From Cytophagales bacterium (GTDB lineage: Bacteria; Bacteroidota; Bacteroidia; Cytophagales; Cyclobacteriaceae), in assembly GCA_017303795.1 (NCBI GenBank), contig JAFLBR010000013.1:1-64000 (forward strand): DNA of 64,000 bases. The letters are read 5' to 3'. Below, piece by piece: positions 52,721-61,233 of the stretch (the stretch's first letter is position 1; each line of letters begins with the position of its first letter). A program made the position numbers and the translations under genes. A model generated the notes under the pieces. The model was not told the origin of the DNA. It saw nothing but the letters and a program-made list of their open reading frames with translations, and made no database searches.

Positions 52721-52941
52721 GATTTTTTATAAATGGCTTTTACTTCTTCCCATGTAAGCACATCTTCTGGGTTTTCATAATAAGCCTTAAGTCGCTTATC
52801 TAAAATACGTTTATGCTCATCACTTAATTCATCGCTCTCCACGTTTGCGGCTTGAAGTATTTCGTAGATCGTTTTTAGAAGCCCCTCATCGGCCGAATCA
52901 ATATACTCGTGCAGTTCTTGCCTAAGTGTTGATGTATTCAT
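52717..52941 (-). CDS. Antitoxin of ParE/RelE toxin (addiction-module component)
   Basis: This 74-aa protein starts at the ATG at 52941. It is helical and acidic, with [72 protein letters not shown]. The tail PEDVLTWEEVKAIYKK is typical of this small-antitoxin family. It overlaps the toxin gene by 4 bp. No separate DNA-binding motif can be recognised with confidence. Confidence 0.82.
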   Translation of the reverse strand: MNTSTLRQELHEYIDSADEGLLKTIYEILQAANVESDELSDEHKRILDKRLKAYYENPEDVLTWEEVKAIYKKS

Positions 52942-52970
52942 GGCTTTAAATTTTAGTAAAAATAGCAAAA

Positions 52971-53001
52971 TAAAAAAGGATCGCTTTTGGCGATCCTTTC
53001 C
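52971..53001 (-). terminator. Terminator between TPR gene and antitoxin gene
   Basis: Read leftward, AAAGGATCGCC, a short loop and GCGATCCTTT are followed by a run of T. It ends the upstream TPR gene. The toxin-antitoxin-ribH unit must then have its own promoter downstream of this stop signal. Confidence 0.7.
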
Positions 53002-53018
53002 GTGATTATCTTAAAGGG

Positions 53019-53705
53019 TTACGAGTTCGTCTCCAATCTCGCTTTAAACTTTCTGGCGTTCTGGTATTCGCTCGATTCCCAGAATTCGTCAATAATAGTT
53101 TGATAAGCCGCCTTTGCTTTATCGGCCTGGTTTAGCTTTTCATAAGCCAAAGCCGCCTTCATTAAATAAGTAGGTGTAAATTCTTTATTAGGTTTATAGC
53201 CAGCAGCCTTTGCATAATACTTAGCTGCATCTTCAAAATTATCTTGTTCCATGTAAGCATCGCCTACCAGGCTATACGCCCGTGCCTGAACCAATAAATC
53301 GTTTGAGCTAAAATCTTCCAGATGGAAAATGGCCAACGGAAACTTTCCTTGCTTCAGGTAAATAACACCGGCATAATAGTTTGCCAAGTTACCCGCTTTA
53401 GTGCCGCTGTAATCTTCAACAATTTGAAGAAACCCGAGGTTGTTACCATCGCCATTTAAGGCAAGGTTTAAACTGTCGGCTTCAAAGTATCGGATTGCCT
53501 GAAACATCTCGCCTTGTGCAAGGTCATCCTGACTGTTGGTGTAATACCGGTATCCGAAAAAGCCACCTACTACCAGTACAATAGCGGCAACAATTCCAAT
53601 TGCAATTTTAGGGTTGCTCTCAAACCAACCTTCAATACCAACCAGTTTTTCCTGAAGTACTTCAGCGTTTTCGAGTACGTCCTTTTTTTCTTCCTTCTTT
53701 GCCAT
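53019..53705 (-). CDS. Membrane-anchored tetratricopeptide repeat protein
   Basis: This 228-aa protein has a cytoplasmic N-terminal tail, one membrane helix (KIAIGIVAAIVLVVGGFFGYRYY), and a periplasmic TPR region (LVQARAYSLVGDAYMEQDNFEDAAKYYAKAAGYKP and AALAYEKLNQADKAKAAYQTIIDEF). The layout resembles YfgM-type ancillary SecYEG chaperone-contact proteins; the role here is inferred only by resemblance. It lies between pdhA and the toxin-antitoxin pair. Confidence 0.8.
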   Translation of the reverse strand: MAKKEEKKDVLENAEVLQEKLVGIEGWFESNPKIAIGIVAAIVLVVGGFFGYRYYTNSQDDLAQGEMFQAIRYFEADSLNLALNGDGNNLGFLQIVEDYSGTKAGNLANYYAGVIYLKQGKFPLAIFHLEDFSSNDLLVQARAYSLVGDAYMEQDNFEDAAKYYAKAAGYKPNKEFTPTYLMKAALAYEKLNQADKAKAAYQTIIDEFWESSEYQNARKFKARLETNS

Positions 53706-53783
53706 GATTATTATAAAATGAAAAGTCCCGCTTTACAACGGGACGCAAAACTAAGCATTCAGGCGTATTTAACAAAAGCCGTA

Positions 53784-54812
53784 TTAGTCCATTATAAATG
53801 GATAATTGGGCTCGTAGTAAACGTCTGTCAACGCTTCTGACGGATCGGGGAAATTAGATTCCTCTGCAAACTTCACGCTTTCTTCAACCTGCGCATTTAC
53901 TTTTTGTTCAATGGCTTCGAGGTCTTTTTCGGTAGCAAATTTTTTATCCAGAATGGTTTGGCGCACCTGCTCAACCGGGTCGCGTTGTTTATATTCTTCA
54001 ACTTCTTCTTTGGTGCGGTATTTTTGAGGGTCGCTCATGGAGTGGCCTTTGTAGCGGTAGGTACGAAACTCCAGCAAGGTTGGACCTTCGCCAGTGCGCG
54101 CTCTTTCTGCAGCACGTTCTACTGCATCATGCACGGCCTCTACACTCATGCCGTCAACTGGTTCAGATGGCATATCGTATGCTTCGCCTAAGGTGTAAAG
54201 CTCGTGTACATTGGAAGTACGCTCAACCGAAGTGCCCATGGCATAACCATTATTTTCGATTACAAAAATCACCGGTATCTTCCATAACATAGCCTGATTT
54301 AAGGCTTCGTGGAAAGCACCTTGTCTTACGGCACCATCGCCCATGTAGCAAATACACAAGTTGCCGGTTTTATTATACTTTTCCGCGAAAGCGATACCAG
54401 CTCCCAGCGGAACCTGCGCCCCAACAATCCCGTGGCCTCCAATAAAGTTATGCTCCTTATCAAAAATGTGCATAGAGCCACCTTTACCTTTCGTGATGCC
54501 GGTTTCTTTGCCATATAACTCAGCCATAATTGCATTTGGGCTGGTACCCAATGCCAGAGGATGCGCGTGGTCGCGATAAGCGGTTATATATTTATCGCCT
54601 TTACGCAAGGCCGATACCGAGCCTGCGGCACAAGCTTCCTGCCCTATATATAAGTGGCAGAAGCCCCTGATTTTTTGCATTCCATAGAGCTGCCCCGATT
54701 TTTCTTCAAACTTGCGCATCAGTAACATGCTCTCAAACCAGAACATGTAGGTTTCTTTCGGGTAAGCCTTCTTGTCTTTCTTAGTGCTGCTTTTAGCCTG
54801 GGCTGTTGCCAT
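53784..54812 (-). CDS. pdhA: Pyruvate dehydrogenase E1 component, alpha subunit
   Basis: This 342-aa thiamine-diphosphate enzyme subunit decarboxylates pyruvate with the beta subunit, which is not in the window. The ThDP motif runs from GDGAVRQG to ENNGYAMG (about 30 residues apart), and YRDHAHPLALG and YRYKGHSMSDPQKYRT (phosphorylation-loop region) are conserved. The ATG at 54812 is preferred to a GTG 45 bp upstream that would add an odd N-terminal tail. It is divergent from recF. Confidence 0.94.
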   Translation of the reverse strand: MATAQAKSSTKKDKKAYPKETYMFWFESMLLMRKFEEKSGQLYGMQKIRGFCHLYIGQEACAAGSVSALRKGDKYITAYRDHAHPLALGTSPNAIMAELYGKETGITKGKGGSMHIFDKEHNFIGGHGIVGAQVPLGAGIAFAEKYNKTGNLCICYMGDGAVRQGAFHEALNQAMLWKIPVIFVIENNGYAMGTSVERTSNVHELYTLGEAYDMPSEPVDGMSVEAVHDAVERAAERARTGEGPTLLEFRTYRYKGHSMSDPQKYRTKEEVEEYKQRDPVEQVRQTILDKKFATEKDLEAIEQKVNAQVEESVKFAEESNFPDPSEALTDVYYEPNYPFIMD

Positions 54813-54912
54813 AATTGCTAATTTTGATTCGTAATGTGAGTTGCGAAAATAAGCCACTGGGCGGCAATCGCCAAATGACCGTTCGTATTTGCCACTGAAT
54901 TTATTTGTTTAC

Positions 54913-56025
54913 GTGTTTCTCAATAACCTTCGCCTTTTCAATTTTAAGAACCATGCCGAGGTAAATCTCGCATTTGATACTCCTGTTAATTGTATTGTAG
55001 GCAAAAATGGGTCGGGCAAAACCAATGTTTTGGATGCCATCCATTACCTCTCGTTCTCTAAAAGTTCACTTAATCCATCTGATGTGCAGAACATTAAACA
55101 TCAGGAATCGGGATTTTTTCTGCGCGGAAATTTTACGGTAAACGGTAAACCAAAGGAAGTTGAGTGCACCATTCAAACCGCAGGAAAAAAAGTGCTGCGC
55201 GAAGATGGCCAGGATTATGCTCGCTTTTCTGAACATGTAGGAAAGTACCCCGTGGTGCTTATTGCCCCGCAGGATATTGAGCTGATTTGGGATGGTGCTG
55301 AACTGAGGCGCAGATTTGTGGATACTATCTTAAGCCAGATTGATCGAGTTTTCCTGGAGCATTTAATTGTTTACACCCATCAGCTTAAGCAGCGAAATAG
55401 TCTGCTCAAAAATTTTTCGGATAGCGGACAGGTAGATGTTCAGTTGCTGGAAACCTACAATGCGAGATTGATTGAATCGGGAGAGTATATTTTTAAGAGC
55501 CGCCAAAAATTCTGCCTGGATTTTGCCGGGCGCGTTACGCAGCACTACCGATATCTGGCGGCAGAAGAAGCGGCCGGCATCAACTATAAATCCGATCTGT
55601 TGGAAGCCGGTTTTTCACAGCTCTTAAAAAATTCAGTGCAAAGAGACCTTGCGTTGCAGCGTACCACCACGGGAATTCACCGCGATGATTTTGTGTTTAC
55701 CCTTAACGGATATGAGATAAGGAGGGTAGGATCGCAAGGGCAACAAAAATCTTTTCTGATTGCTTTAAAACTGGCTGAATTTGAAGTGATTAAGGCAAAA
55801 TTGAATGTGAAACCCATTTTATTGCTGGATGATATTTTTGATAAGCTGGATGATAACCGCATACACCGCCTGATTACCCTTGTAGCAGCCGGAACATTTG
55901 GCCAACTTTTTATAACCGATGCACGCCCCGACAGAACACTGACTATTCTAACCGAAGCCGGAATTAAGGCCCGGATATTTACTATCGAAAGTGGTACCTT
56001 TACCAGTACATGGCTTCAAACTTAA
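54913..56025 (+). CDS. recF: DNA replication and repair protein RecF
   Basis: This 370-aa SMC-like ATPase loads RecA at gapped DNA. Starting at the GTG 54913 gives MFLNNLRLFNFKNHAEVNL, which aligns with the normal RecF N terminus; the longer TTG reading adds 8 residues not found in the family. Walker A is GKNGSGKTN (about 30-38), the signature motif is RRVGSQGQQKS, and Walker B is LLLDDIFDKLD. TAATTTTG at 54819-54826 is a possible -7 box in the pdhA 5' end. It overlaps the next gene by 16 bp. Confidence 0.93.
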   Translation: MFLNNLRLFNFKNHAEVNLAFDTPVNCIVGKNGSGKTNVLDAIHYLSFSKSSLNPSDVQNIKHQESGFFLRGNFTVNGKPKEVECTIQTAGKKVLREDGQDYARFSEHVGKYPVVLIAPQDIELIWDGAELRRRFVDTILSQIDRVFLEHLIVYTHQLKQRNSLLKNFSDSGQVDVQLLETYNARLIESGEYIFKSRQKFCLDFAGRVTQHYRYLAAEEAAGINYKSDLLEAGFSQLLKNSVQRDLALQRTTTGIHRDDFVFTLNGYEIRRVGSQGQQKSFLIALKLAEFEVIKAKLNVKPILLLDDIFDKLDDNRIHRLITLVAAGTFGQLFITDARPDRTLTILTEAGIKARIFTIESGTFTSTWLQT

Positions 56026-56315
56026 AAAATGATGGTAACTCCCTGCATATCGGGCAGGCTATTCAAAAGCTGTTAAAGAGCTACCACATTAAATCGAAGT
56101 TTGATGAGGCAAATCTGATTGCTTCCTGGGAAAGATTGGTAGGAAAAGTAGTAGCCAAACGCACCAAAAAGCTTCACATCCGAAACAAGGTACTGTTTGT
56201 AGAGCTTGATAGCCCGGCCCTTAAAAACGACCTACTCTTACACAAATCCCGCATTCTTGAAATCTTTCAAAAAGAATTCGGTGCCGATGTGCTTACCGAG
56301 ATTGTAGTGATGTAA
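56010..56315 (+). CDS. DUF721/DciA-like protein
   Basis: This 101-aa protein has the DUF721 core ANLIASWERLVGKVVAKRTKKLHIRNKVLFVELDSPALKNDLLLHKSRIL. DciA proteins of this family recruit the replicative helicase DnaB in bacteria that lack DnaC/DnaI. Its place next to recF, overlapping it by 16 bp, fits a replication role. The family assignment is good; the helicase-loading role is inferred. Confidence 0.85.
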   Translation: MASNLKNDGNSLHIGQAIQKLLKSYHIKSKFDEANLIASWERLVGKVVAKRTKKLHIRNKVLFVELDSPALKNDLLLHKSRILEIFQKEFGADVLTEIVVM

Positions 56316-56356
56316 CTACAAATGCCCCAAATCCTTTAAAATTTTAAAAAGGCAGT

Positions 56357-56386
56357 TTGGCCAAACGGAAAAACCGTATAATTTTG
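56357..56386 (+). promoter_or_regulatory. Promoter of the tRNA-Tyr-Gly-Thr-tuf unit
   Basis: TTTG ends at 56359 (the -33 element) and TAATTTTG is at 56379-56386 (TAnnTTTG), with 19 bp between. This matches the known Bacteroidota housekeeping promoter. It lies 88 bp before tRNA-Tyr. Confidence 0.8.
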
Positions 56387-56474
56387 CACTCCTAATTTTT
56401 TAGCACGAGCTGAAGATAGGGAAGGAGAGCAGTTTTTGATGATCTCCGAATGTTCTTTAACAAGAAACGCAAAA

Positions 56475-56557
56475 GGGGAGATACTCAAGCGGCCAACGAG
56501 GACAGACTGTAAATCTGTTGACTTATGTCTTCACAGGTTCGAATCCTGTTCTCCCCA
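56475..56557 (+). tRNA. tRNA-Tyr (anticodon GTA)
   Basis: The acceptor GGGGAGA pairs with TCTCCCC. The anticodon stem ACAGA/TCTGT surrounds loop CTGTAAA with GTA. A long variable arm is present (class II), and the T stem ACAGG/CCTGT has loop TTCGAAT. It is the first tRNA of the cluster. Confidence 0.95.
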
Positions 56558-56576
56558 CGGTGATGTACGATTTCGC

Positions 56577-56632
56577 GATTTACAACTTACGATTTTTCAA
56601 ATTCGTAATTCGTCAATCCGAAATTGTAAATC
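56577..56632 (+). repeat. AT-rich inverted repeat in the tRNA-Tyr/tRNA-Gly spacer
   Basis: GATTTACAA (56577-56585) is the exact complement of TTGTAAATC (56624-56632), which would place a long hairpin between the two tRNAs in the transcript. It may be a processing signal for the polycistronic precursor. Confidence 0.4.
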
Positions 56633-56637
56633 AATAA

Positions 56638-56710
56638 GCGGGAGTAGCTCAGTTGGTAGAGCGATAGCCTTCCAAGCTATAGGTCGCGGGTTCGAGCCTC
56701 GTCTCCCGCT
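56638..56710 (+). tRNA. tRNA-Gly (anticodon TCC)
   Basis: The acceptor GCGGGAG pairs with CTCCCGC and the discriminator is T. The anticodon stem ATAGC/GCTAT encloses loop CTTCCAA with TCC. The T stem CGCGG/CCTCG is weakly paired, with loop GTTCGAG-like. It is the second tRNA of the cluster. Confidence 0.93.
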
Positions 56711-56731
56711 CGCATTATTTGCGATGTTAGA

Positions 56732-56776
56732 TTTTGGATTTGCGATTGAACAAAATCGTACTTCTTAAATCCAAAA
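56732..56776 (+). repeat. AT-rich inverted repeat in the tRNA-Gly/tRNA-Thr spacer
   Basis: TTTTGGATTT (56732-56741) is the exact complement of AAATCCAAAA (56767-56776). The flanks, TTAGA at 56727 and TCTAA ending at 56788, extend the pairing after a short bulge. It matches the pattern in the previous spacer. Confidence 0.4.
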
Positions 56777-56793
56777 TCGTAAATCTAAAAGCT

Positions 56794-56865
<72 letters not shown>

Positions 56866-56873
56866 CAAAACTT

Positions 56874-56945
56874 GAGTAGAGCACCCTGCTTTGGGCGGGA
56901 AGGTAGAGAGTTGATCCCGATAGTTATCGGGACTCTTCCACAGCT
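56874..56945 (+). pseudogene. Decayed tRNA (tRNA-Thr-like copy) with palindromic insertion in the T loop
   Basis: It follows tRNA-Thr by 8 bp and repeats parts of it. GTAGAGCAC matches the D arm, GAGAG and CTCTT the T stem, and CACAGCT the acceptor 3' side. The 5' acceptor strand is lost. The anticodon-arm region CCTGCTTTGGGCGGG no longer matches tRNA-Thr and instead resembles the tRNA-Pro(TGG) arm. An 18-bp palindrome TCCCGATAGTTATCGGGA (56915-56932) splits the T loop. It cannot fold as a functional tRNA. Confidence 0.6.
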
Positions 56946-57056
56946 CTACACAAATTGAAAATTCAAGATTCCAAATTTTGGATCCTTGGATAAAAGAGAT
57001 GCAAACGAGCAACTCTGATTTTAAATATTGAATGAATTTTGAATCTGAAATTACTG

Positions 57057-57158
57057 GTGCGTAGCGAACACCAAAAAGGTAACAACAGGTTCATTCAGCC
57101 ATTTAAATGGCAAATTCCTATCCGAAAGGCTAAAAATGTTTAGGGTCTCCGAAAGGAG
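57057..57158 (+). other. tuf leader with two small hairpins
   Basis: The leader between the decayed tRNA and tuf (about 56946-57224) has no gene. It contains GGTGCGTAGCGAACACC at 57057-57073 and CTCC-GAAA-GGAG at 57147-57158 (a GNRA-type tetraloop). A second CCGAAAGG lies at 57122-57129. Regulation of tuf at the leader is possible but unproven. Confidence 0.4.
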
Positions 57159-57224
57159 GATAAAGGCTTAGTAACTTTTATTTGAACTATAATACATTTT
57201 AAACTTTAACTGGAATTTTCAAAC

Positions 57225-58412
57225 ATGGCAAAAGAAACATTCGACCGCTCGAAACCTCACGTAAACATCGGTACCATTGGTCACGTTGACCACGGTAAAA
57301 CTACCTTAACAGCTGCTATTACTCAGGTACTTTCTAAGAAAGGACTTGCTGCAGTTCGCGACTTCTCTTCAATTGACAATGCTCCTGAAGAAAAAGAACG
57401 CGGTATTACAATCAACACCTCGCACGTTGAGTATGCTACAGACAAAAGACACTACGCACACGTAGACTGTCCGGGTCACGCTGACTATGTAAAGAACATG
57501 GTTACAGGTGCTGCCCAGATGGACGGTGCTATTCTAGTAGTAGCTGCAACTGATGGTCCTATGCCACAAACACGCGAGCATATCCTATTGTCTCGTCAGG
57601 TAGGTGTACCTGCGCTTGTTGTTTTCATGAACAAAGTTGACTTGGTTGACGATGCAGAATTGCTTGACCTGGTTGAAATGGAAGTACGTGAATTAATGAC
57701 TGCTTATAACTTCCCTGGCGATACCATGCCTGTTATCAGAGGTTCTGCCCTTGGTGCATTGAATGGCGAACCTAAGTGGGTTGCTAAAGTAGAAGAATTG
57801 ATGGATGCGGTTGATAACCACATTCCAATTCCAACTCGTCTGGTTGACAAAGATTTCTTGATGCCAGTTGAAGATGTGTTCTCAATTACTGGTCGTGGTA
57901 CTGTTGCTACTGGCCGTATTGAGCGTGGCGTTATCAAAACTGGTGATCCGGTTCAAATTTTAGGTATGGGTGCTGAGAACCTTACTTCTACCATTACAGG
58001 TGTGGAGATGTTCCGCAAAATTCTAGACAGAGGCGAAGCTGGCGATAACGTAGGTTTGTTGTTGCGTGGTATTGAAAAGGAGCAAATCTGCCGCGGTATG
58101 GTTATTTGTAAGCCTAACTCTGTAACACCTCACGCTAAGTTTAAGGCCGAAGTGTACGTTCTTTCTAAAGAAGAAGGTGGTCGTCACACGCCATTCTTTA
58201 ACAAATACCGCCCTCAGTTCTACTTCCGTACCACTGACGTAACAGGCGAGTGTAAACTTCCTGCCGGTATTGAAATGGTTATGCCTGGCGATAACGTTAC
58301 CATCGAAGTTGAGCTTATCAACAAGATTGCAATGGAGAAAGGTCTTCGCTTCGCTATCCGCGAAGGTGGCCGCACGGTAGGTTCAGGTCAGGTAACTGAG
58401 ATTTTGGACTAA
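57225..58412 (+). CDS. tuf: Elongation factor Tu
   Basis: This 395-aa translation GTPase delivers aminoacyl-tRNA to the ribosome. The G1 loop is GHVDHGKT (about 19-26), G2 includes the RGITI Thr, G3 is DCPGHADY, and G4 is NKVD. The C-terminal beta-barrel domains are present ([24 protein letters not shown]). The length is normal. It lies in the tRNA-tuf-tRNA-Trp-secE-nusG cluster typical of bacteria, and its own terminator follows. Confidence 0.98.
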   Translation: MAKETFDRSKPHVNIGTIGHVDHGKTTLTAAITQVLSKKGLAAVRDFSSIDNAPEEKERGITINTSHVEYATDKRHYAHVDCPGHADYVKNMVTGAAQMDGAILVVAATDGPMPQTREHILLSRQVGVPALVVFMNKVDLVDDAELLDLVEMEVRELMTAYNFPGDTMPVIRGSALGALNGEPKWVAKVEELMDAVDNHIPIPTRLVDKDFLMPVEDVFSITGRGTVATGRIERGVIKTGDPVQILGMGAENLTSTITGVEMFRKILDRGEAGDNVGLLLRGIEKEQICRGMVICKPNSVTPHAKFKAEVYVLSKEEGGRHTPFFNKYRPQFYFRTTDVTGECKLPAGIEMVMPGDNVTIEVELINKIAMEKGLRFAIREGGRTVGSGQVTEILD

Positions 58413-58471
58413 GATTCAGTTTAGCCTTTTTACTTAACTGTAAAATAGCTAATTGACTGATAATCAAGTAC

Positions 58472-58516
58472 AAAGCGTTTCCGAGATTTTTCTTGGAAAC
58501 GCTTTTGTTTTCTTTT
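58472..58516 (+). terminator. Terminator after tuf
   Basis: GCGTTTCC (58475-58482) pairs with GGAAACGC (58495-58502) with an AAA/TTT extension and is followed by TTTTGTTTTCTTTT. A new promoter follows at once. Confidence 0.85.
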
Positions 58517-58534
58517 ACCCTTATTCTACCTTTG
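58505..58534 (+). promoter_or_regulatory. Promoter of the tRNA-Trp-secE-nusG-ribosomal unit
   Basis: TTG at 58505-58507 and TACCTTTG at 58527-58534 are 19 bp apart, as in the Bacteroidota consensus. The tRNA-Trp begins 53 bp downstream. The box lies partly within the tuf terminator's T tract. Confidence 0.75.
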
Positions 58535-58587
58535 CAGTCCTTTTAAATTGACGGTTTTGGTACGGCAGAATAAAAGGTCTCATACAA

Positions 58588-58658
58588 ACGGGTGTAGTTC
58601 AAGGGTAGAATAGCGGTCTCCAAAACCGTTGATGGGAGTTCGAATCTCTCCACCCGTG
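58588..58658 (+). tRNA. tRNA-Trp (anticodon CCA)
   Basis: The acceptor ACGGGTG pairs with CACCCGT and the discriminator is G. The anticodon stem GCGGT/ACCGT encloses loop CTCCAAA with anticodon CCA. The T arm GGGAG/CTCTC has loop TTCGAAT. It has the usual position before secE. Confidence 0.95.
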
Positions 58659-58741
58659 CAAATAAGGGAGGAGAGAAAATCGGTTTTAAGCCACGGTCTT
58701 AAAACTTGAGCAATTAAGAACCGTGAAAAAATTTAAGATGG

Positions 58742-58933
58742 ATGGAAAAAGTTAAGAACTATATTCTGGAGTCCATTGACGAAATCCGTAATAAGGTTTC
58801 GTGGCCAAAATTCAATGAATTGCAGAGCAGTGCCATTTTGGTATTGGTGGCTTCATTGATTTTTGCACTCATAATTGGTGTTATCGACCTTGGGTTCAAT
58901 AATGCTTTGTCTTGGTTTTATCGCGAATTCTAA
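58742..58933 (+). CDS. secE: Preprotein translocase subunit SecE
   Basis: This 63-aa single-span inner-membrane subunit of the SecYEG channel has a short cytoplasmic amphipathic helix (ESIDEIRNKVSWPKFNELQSSAILVL) with the conserved VSWP, then the membrane helix ILVLVASLIFALIIGVIDLGFNNAL. It is the small form usual outside Enterobacteria, and nusG follows after 12 bp. Confidence 0.95.
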   Translation: MEKVKNYILESIDEIRNKVSWPKFNELQSSAILVLVASLIFALIIGVIDLGFNNALSWFYREF

Positions 58934-58945
58934 TCCGAAGAACCC

Positions 58946-59506
58946 ATGGCAGAGTTAAAGTGGTATGTGTTGCGCGTAATCAGCGGCCAGGAAAAGAAAG
59001 TAAAGTCTTACCTGGAAACTGAAATCGAGCGGTCTAAACTGGTGGATTTTATTCCACAGGTTTTAATTCCGAGCGAGAAGGTGTATGAAATGCGCAATGG
59101 CAAAAAGCGGGTTCGCGAAAGAAATTTCTTTCCCGGATACGTTTTGGTGTCGGCCGATCTTTCAAATGGTGAGGCGTTTCATACCGTGAACAATATTCCA
59201 GGTGTGATTGGTTTTTTGGGAACTAATGGTTCCAGCGCCACATCAAAAGAACCGGTAGCACTTCGGCAGTCCGAAGTAAACCGGATACTGGGTAAGGTAG
59301 ATGAGGTTGATCAGTTTGAAGAGAAACTGGAAACACCGTTCATCAAAGGCGAATCGGTAAAAGTAATGGATGGTCCATTCAGTGGTTTTACCGGTTCTGT
59401 AGAAGAAATTTTTGAAGACAAGAAGAAACTCAACGTAATGGTTAAAATCTTCGGACGAAACACCCCGGTTGAGTTAAGTTATATGCAAGTAGAAAAAGTA
59501 GACTAG
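58946..59506 (+). CDS. nusG: Transcription termination/antitermination protein NusG
   Basis: This 186-aa protein has an NGN domain ([24 protein letters not shown]... FFPGYVLV) and a C-terminal KOW domain ([42 protein letters not shown]). It binds RNA polymerase, reducing or promoting pausing and termination, and links it to ribosomal protein S10. It has normal bacterial size. It lies 12 bp after secE and 7 bp before rplK. Confidence 0.96.
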   Translation: MAELKWYVLRVISGQEKKVKSYLETEIERSKLVDFIPQVLIPSEKVYEMRNGKKRVRERNFFPGYVLVSADLSNGEAFHTVNNIPGVIGFLGTNGSSATSKEPVALRQSEVNRILGKVDEVDQFEEKLETPFIKGESVKVMDGPFSGFTGSVEEIFEDKKKLNVMVKIFGRNTPVELSYMQVEKVD

Positions 59507-59513
59507 TAATACA

Positions 59514-59957
59514 ATGGCTAAGGAAGTAACCGGTTATTTGAAATTGCAGGTAAAAGGTGGTCAGGCAAACCCCGCACCTCCAATTGGTCCAGCACTGGGT
59601 TCAAAAGGTTTGAACATCATGGACTTCTGCAAACAGTTCAACGCACGCTCACAGGATAAGCAAGGACAGGTTCTGCCTGTATTGATTACCATCTATAACG
59701 ATAAGTCGTTCGACTTTGTGATTAAAACTCCTCCTGCAGCAGTGCTGATTATGGAGGCGATTAAACTTCAAAAAGGTTCTAAAGAACCTAACCGCGCTAA
59801 GGTGGGTGCAATTTCATGGGATCAGATCAAGAAGATCGCTGAATTAAAAATGCCCGACCTGAATGCATTTAAAGTAGAATCTGCAATGAAAATGATTGCT
59901 GGTACTGCACGTAGTATGGGAGTAACAGTAAGTGGCAACGCCCCTTGGGATAAATAA
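59514..59957 (+). CDS. rplK: 50S ribosomal protein L11
   Basis: This 147-aa protein of the GTPase-associated centre binds 23S rRNA helices 43/44. The N-terminal [39 protein letters not shown] is the conserved domain that lies near the thiostrepton site. It is in the L11-L1-L10-L7/L12 order. Confidence 0.97.
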   Translation: MAKEVTGYLKLQVKGGQANPAPPIGPALGSKGLNIMDFCKQFNARSQDKQGQVLPVLITIYNDKSFDFVIKTPPAAVLIMEAIKLQKGSKEPNRAKVGAISWDQIKKIAELKMPDLNAFKVESAMKMIAGTARSMGVTVSGNAPWDK

Positions 59958-59964
59958 TTAAGCA

Positions 59965-60657
59965 ATGGCAAAGTTGACTAAAAACAGAAAGGCGGCAATC
60001 GCCAAGCATAATCTAGAGAAAGAGTATTCTCTGGAAGACGCAGCCAAAGTATTGAAGGAAATTACCTTCACTAAGTTCGATGCATCGGTTGATGTTGACA
60101 TCCGTTTGGGTGTTGATCCTAAAAAGTCCGATCAGATGGTAAGAGGCGTGGTGTCTTTACCTCATGGCTTAGGAAAGGTCGTGCGCGTATTGGTATTGTG
60201 CACTCCTGATAAAGCTCAGGAAGCCAAAGATGCCGGTGCTGAGCACGTAGGTTTAGACGATTATATTCAGAAGGTTGAAGCCGGATGGACGGATATTGAT
60301 GTAATTATTACCATGCCTACCGTAATGGCTAAGGTTGGTAAATTAGGTAAGGTACTTGGCCCACGCGGCTTAATGCCCAACCCGAAGTCAGGAACAGTTA
60401 CCCTTGAAGTTGGAAAAGCAGTGAAAGAAGTAAAAGCGGGTAAGGTTGACTTCAAAATTGATAAACAAGGAATTATTCACGCCAGTGTAGGTAAGGCTTC
60501 CTTCAGCGCAGACAAGATTAAAGACAATGCTGCTGAACTTATTAACACGGTGGTTAAGTTAAAGCCAGCTTCATCGAAGGGAACATACATTCAAAGTATC
60601 TCCCTGTCTTCCACGATGAGTCCTGGAATAATAGTGGATAAGAATTCGGTTGTATAG
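59965..60657 (+). CDS. rplA: 50S ribosomal protein L1
   Basis: This 230-aa protein of the L1 stalk handles exit-site tRNA. The conserved [11 protein letters not shown] and [30 protein letters not shown] segments are present. In E. coli L1 also represses its own L11-L1 mRNA; whether this holds here is unknown. It lies 7 bp after rplK. Confidence 0.97.
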   Translation: MAKLTKNRKAAIAKHNLEKEYSLEDAAKVLKEITFTKFDASVDVDIRLGVDPKKSDQMVRGVVSLPHGLGKVVRVLVLCTPDKAQEAKDAGAEHVGLDDYIQKVEAGWTDIDVIITMPTVMAKVGKLGKVLGPRGLMPNPKSGTVTLEVGKAVKEVKAGKVDFKIDKQGIIHASVGKASFSADKIKDNAAELINTVVKLKPASSKGTYIQSISLSSTMSPGIIVDKNSVV

Positions 60658-60675
60658 GTCTAAAAAATAAAAGCA

Positions 60676-61206
60676 ATGACCAGGGAAGAAAAAGGGCAAA
60701 TTATTGAAGAGTTGGCTGAGAAGTTTTCTCAGAACAACCACTTTTATATTACCGATGCTTCCGGTCTGACTGTTGCGCAGATCAACGCGTTTCGCAGACT
60801 GTGTTTCAAGGCAGGGGTGGAGTACCGTGTGTACAAAAACACACTTATCCGCAAAGCGTTGGAAAAGCAAAAAGGTAATTACGAAGAATTATTTGGTACA
60901 CTAAAAGGCTTTTCAGGCGTAATCTTCTCGAAAGAGGTAGGGAATGCTCCAGCAAAAGTTATTTCTGAGTACAGAATAAAATTGGCAGGCAAACCAGGTT
61001 TTAAAAGTGCCTCCATTGAGTCCACTCTGTTTATCGGAGAGGAAAACCTGAATACGCTGGTTGAGTTGAAATCTAAAAACGAACTCATTGGCGATGTTAT
61101 TTCCTTGCTGCAATCTCCTGCCAAGAATGTATTGTCTGCTTTGTTAAGCGGCAAACAAACCGTAGCAGGTCTGGTAAAAGCTTTGGAAGAAAGAAAACAA
61201 AACTAA
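60676..61206 (+). CDS. rplJ: 50S ribosomal protein L10
   Basis: This 176-aa protein anchors the L7/L12 dimers on the stalk. The conserved N-terminal MTREEKGQIIEELAEKFSQNNHFYITDASGLTVAQINAFRR and the C-terminal helix for L12 binding are visible. It lies 18 bp after rplA and 27 bp before rplL. L10-mediated control of its own mRNA is known in E. coli but not shown here. Confidence 0.97.
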   Translation: MTREEKGQIIEELAEKFSQNNHFYITDASGLTVAQINAFRRLCFKAGVEYRVYKNTLIRKALEKQKGNYEELFGTLKGFSGVIFSKEVGNAPAKVISEYRIKLAGKPGFKSASIESTLFIGEENLNTLVELKSKNELIGDVISLLQSPAKNVLSALLSGKQTVAGLVKALEERKQN

Positions 61207-61233
61207 AAACAGAATTTTAAACACTTACAAATC

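Noticed and set aside
51957-53010. FMN riboswitch before ribH
   Set aside because: No conserved RFN-type structure is visible and the upstream space is filled by a toxin-antitoxin pair.
56436-56768. Rightward frame of 110 codons spanning tRNA-Tyr and tRNA-Gly
   Set aside because: It is explained entirely by tRNA genes and their spacers.
57225-58412. Second tuf copy
   Set aside because: Only one copy lies in the window, so nothing can be said about a duplicate.
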